In this document: positions 14,502 through 15,030 of the stretch, in pieces | Numbering within the stretch: position 1 is the stretch's first letter | Layout of the letters: each line of letters starts with the position of its first letter | Assembly: GCA_938008865.1 (NCBI GenBank) | Contig: CALLJA010000246.1 | Coordinates: 1-15,030, forward strand | Reading direction: 5' to 3' | DNA from: an uncultured Anaerolineales bacterium | GTDB taxonomy: Bacteria > Chloroflexota > Anaerolineae > Anaerolineales > Villigracilaceae | Length of the DNA stretch: 15,030 bases | The notes under the pieces: generated by a model | Told to the model about the DNA's origin: nothing | What the model saw: the letters and a program-made list of their open reading frames with translations, nothing else | The model's database searches: none | Position numbers and translations under genes: made by a program

Positions 14502-14942
14502 CTAGCGAAGACGATTTTCCAGTTCTTTCAGGTGTTCCAGTATTTCGGGATGAAAATCGAACTGACGGGCGTATGATAAAGCGTCTCTTACCATGCTTTC
14601 GAACTCGTCAAAGTTTACGTGTTTTGCCTGGATGAGGAAAACGATGTCGTCAAGGTCAGTGTCCAATCCACGATCCAGTTTGCTTAGCGCAATGCTATAT
14701 GGGTCGGCAATAAAGATGTTCAGGTTTCCAAACCGACCGATGGGGATGGCGCGTTCTGCACTACCCTTTGGCAAGGGGATGAAGCGGTCAAGAGGAACAG
14801 GCTCGGCGCTGATCTTCAACTCTTTTGCCGCTTGCAATATCATCTTATGAAGTTCGCTGGGATGAATGTCGTCTCCGACAAAATCGATATCAATAGTCAA
14901 GCGAGGGTTTCCGAGCAGGGCCAAAGCACTCCCGCCCACCAA
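14502..14942 (-). CDS. AbiEii/DUF6036-like nucleotidyltransferase (5' end unclear, possibly truncated)
   Basis: A 146-codon frame from a TTG at 14942. It contains the nucleotidyltransferase core: the GGS motif (VGGSALALLG, residues 2-11) followed by an R..T.DIDF segment with the paired Asp metal ligands (D18, D20), and later IADPYSIALSKLDRG, LDDIVFLIQ and an alpha-helical C-terminus. This matches minimal nucleotidyltransferases related to AbiEii/DUF6036, some of which are toxins of type IV toxin-antitoxin or phage-defence pairs; others have no known role. No Shine-Dalgarno motif precedes the TTG. The frame is open for 11 more codons upstream, reading GERVPPNSDLI, which suits the residues expected before the first beta strand, until a TAG at 14976-14978. 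The true N-terminus may therefore have been cut by a nonsense mutation. The membrane-protein gene follows 33 bases downstream. Confidence 0.7.
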   Translation of the reverse strand: MVGGSALALLGNPRLTIDIDFVGDDIHPSELHKMILQAAKELKISAEPVPLDRFIPLPKGSAERAIPIGRFGNLNIFIADPYSIALSKLDRGLDTDLDDIVFLIQAKHVNFDEFESMVRDALSYARQFDFHPEILEHLKELENRLR

Positions 14943-15030
14943 GATTAAATCAGAATTGGGCGGTACGCGTTCTCCCTAGCCACCAGACAGTTTAGAAACA
15001 AAAGGGGTTGATCGGCGAGCAAAATCGAGT
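14943..15030 (-). other. Disrupted 5' region upstream of the nucleotidyltransferase
   Basis: In the nucleotidyltransferase frame the sequence is open on both sides of TAG 14976-14978; upstream of the stop it reads RRSTPFVSKLSGG. This could be the family's N-terminal helix separated from the core by one nonsense codon, or the end of an unrelated upstream gene cut by the window edge. GGGAG directly follows the TAG but no ATG, GTG or TTG lies at a suitable distance. Confidence 0.35.

Noticed and set aside
1..15030. CRISPR array, insertion sequence or rRNA
   Set aside because: No regularly spaced repeats, no transposase motifs with terminal inverted repeats and no rRNA signatures were seen.

Overview
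The window looks like a stretch of chromosome from a moderately GC-rich bacterium, most likely a member of the Chloroflexota (Anaerolineae-like). This rests on the style of the GAF/HAMP sensor paralogues, the geranylgeranyl-type prenyl synthase and an intergenic dispersed repeat; it is an inference from family resemblance, not a search. Every confident gene is on the minus strand, so the window is described from the right end to the left.

Right end (about 13.9-15.0 kb): visibly more AT-rich. It holds an AbiEii/DUF6036-like nucleotidyltransferase with an unclear or damaged 5' end, a small two-helix membrane protein of unknown function, and a short plus-strand stretch that may be the tail of a lost gene. 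Middle (11.1-13.9 kb): housekeeping-type genes. These are a Tat-exported or anchored metallophosphoesterase (YaeI-like), a HAD-family phosphatase, a dispersed REP-like repeat, a C15/C20-type trans-prenyl diphosphate synthase, and a stand-alone tRNA-Gly(CCC) unit with a perfect-consensus promoter and its own intrinsic terminator.

Left part (1 to about 11.03 kb): one tightly packed run of seven co-directional genes with junctions between an 8-base overlap and a 9-base gap, almost certainly one operon. It starts with two single-domain CheY-like receivers. A 1300-residue Cache-HAMP-multi-GAF receptor follows, then three shorter membrane GAF proteins (6TM-HAMP-GAF, 6TM-GAF and 8TM-HAMP-GAF), and finally the 5' part of a dCache_3-type receptor cut by the window edge. 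None of the four complete receptors carries a histidine kinase, cyclase, GGDEF/EAL or phosphatase domain. All four end in the same roughly 40-residue segment that reads like the first helix and strand of a GAF domain. Three of the four also carry a shortened GAF-like module marked by a conserved Trp.

The seven genes look like a receptor array: different membrane/extracellular sensing heads on a common GAF body, feeding two small phosphorylatable receivers. The kinase would have to lie past the left edge or elsewhere in the genome. This kinase-less multi-sensor operon is the most interesting candidate system here.
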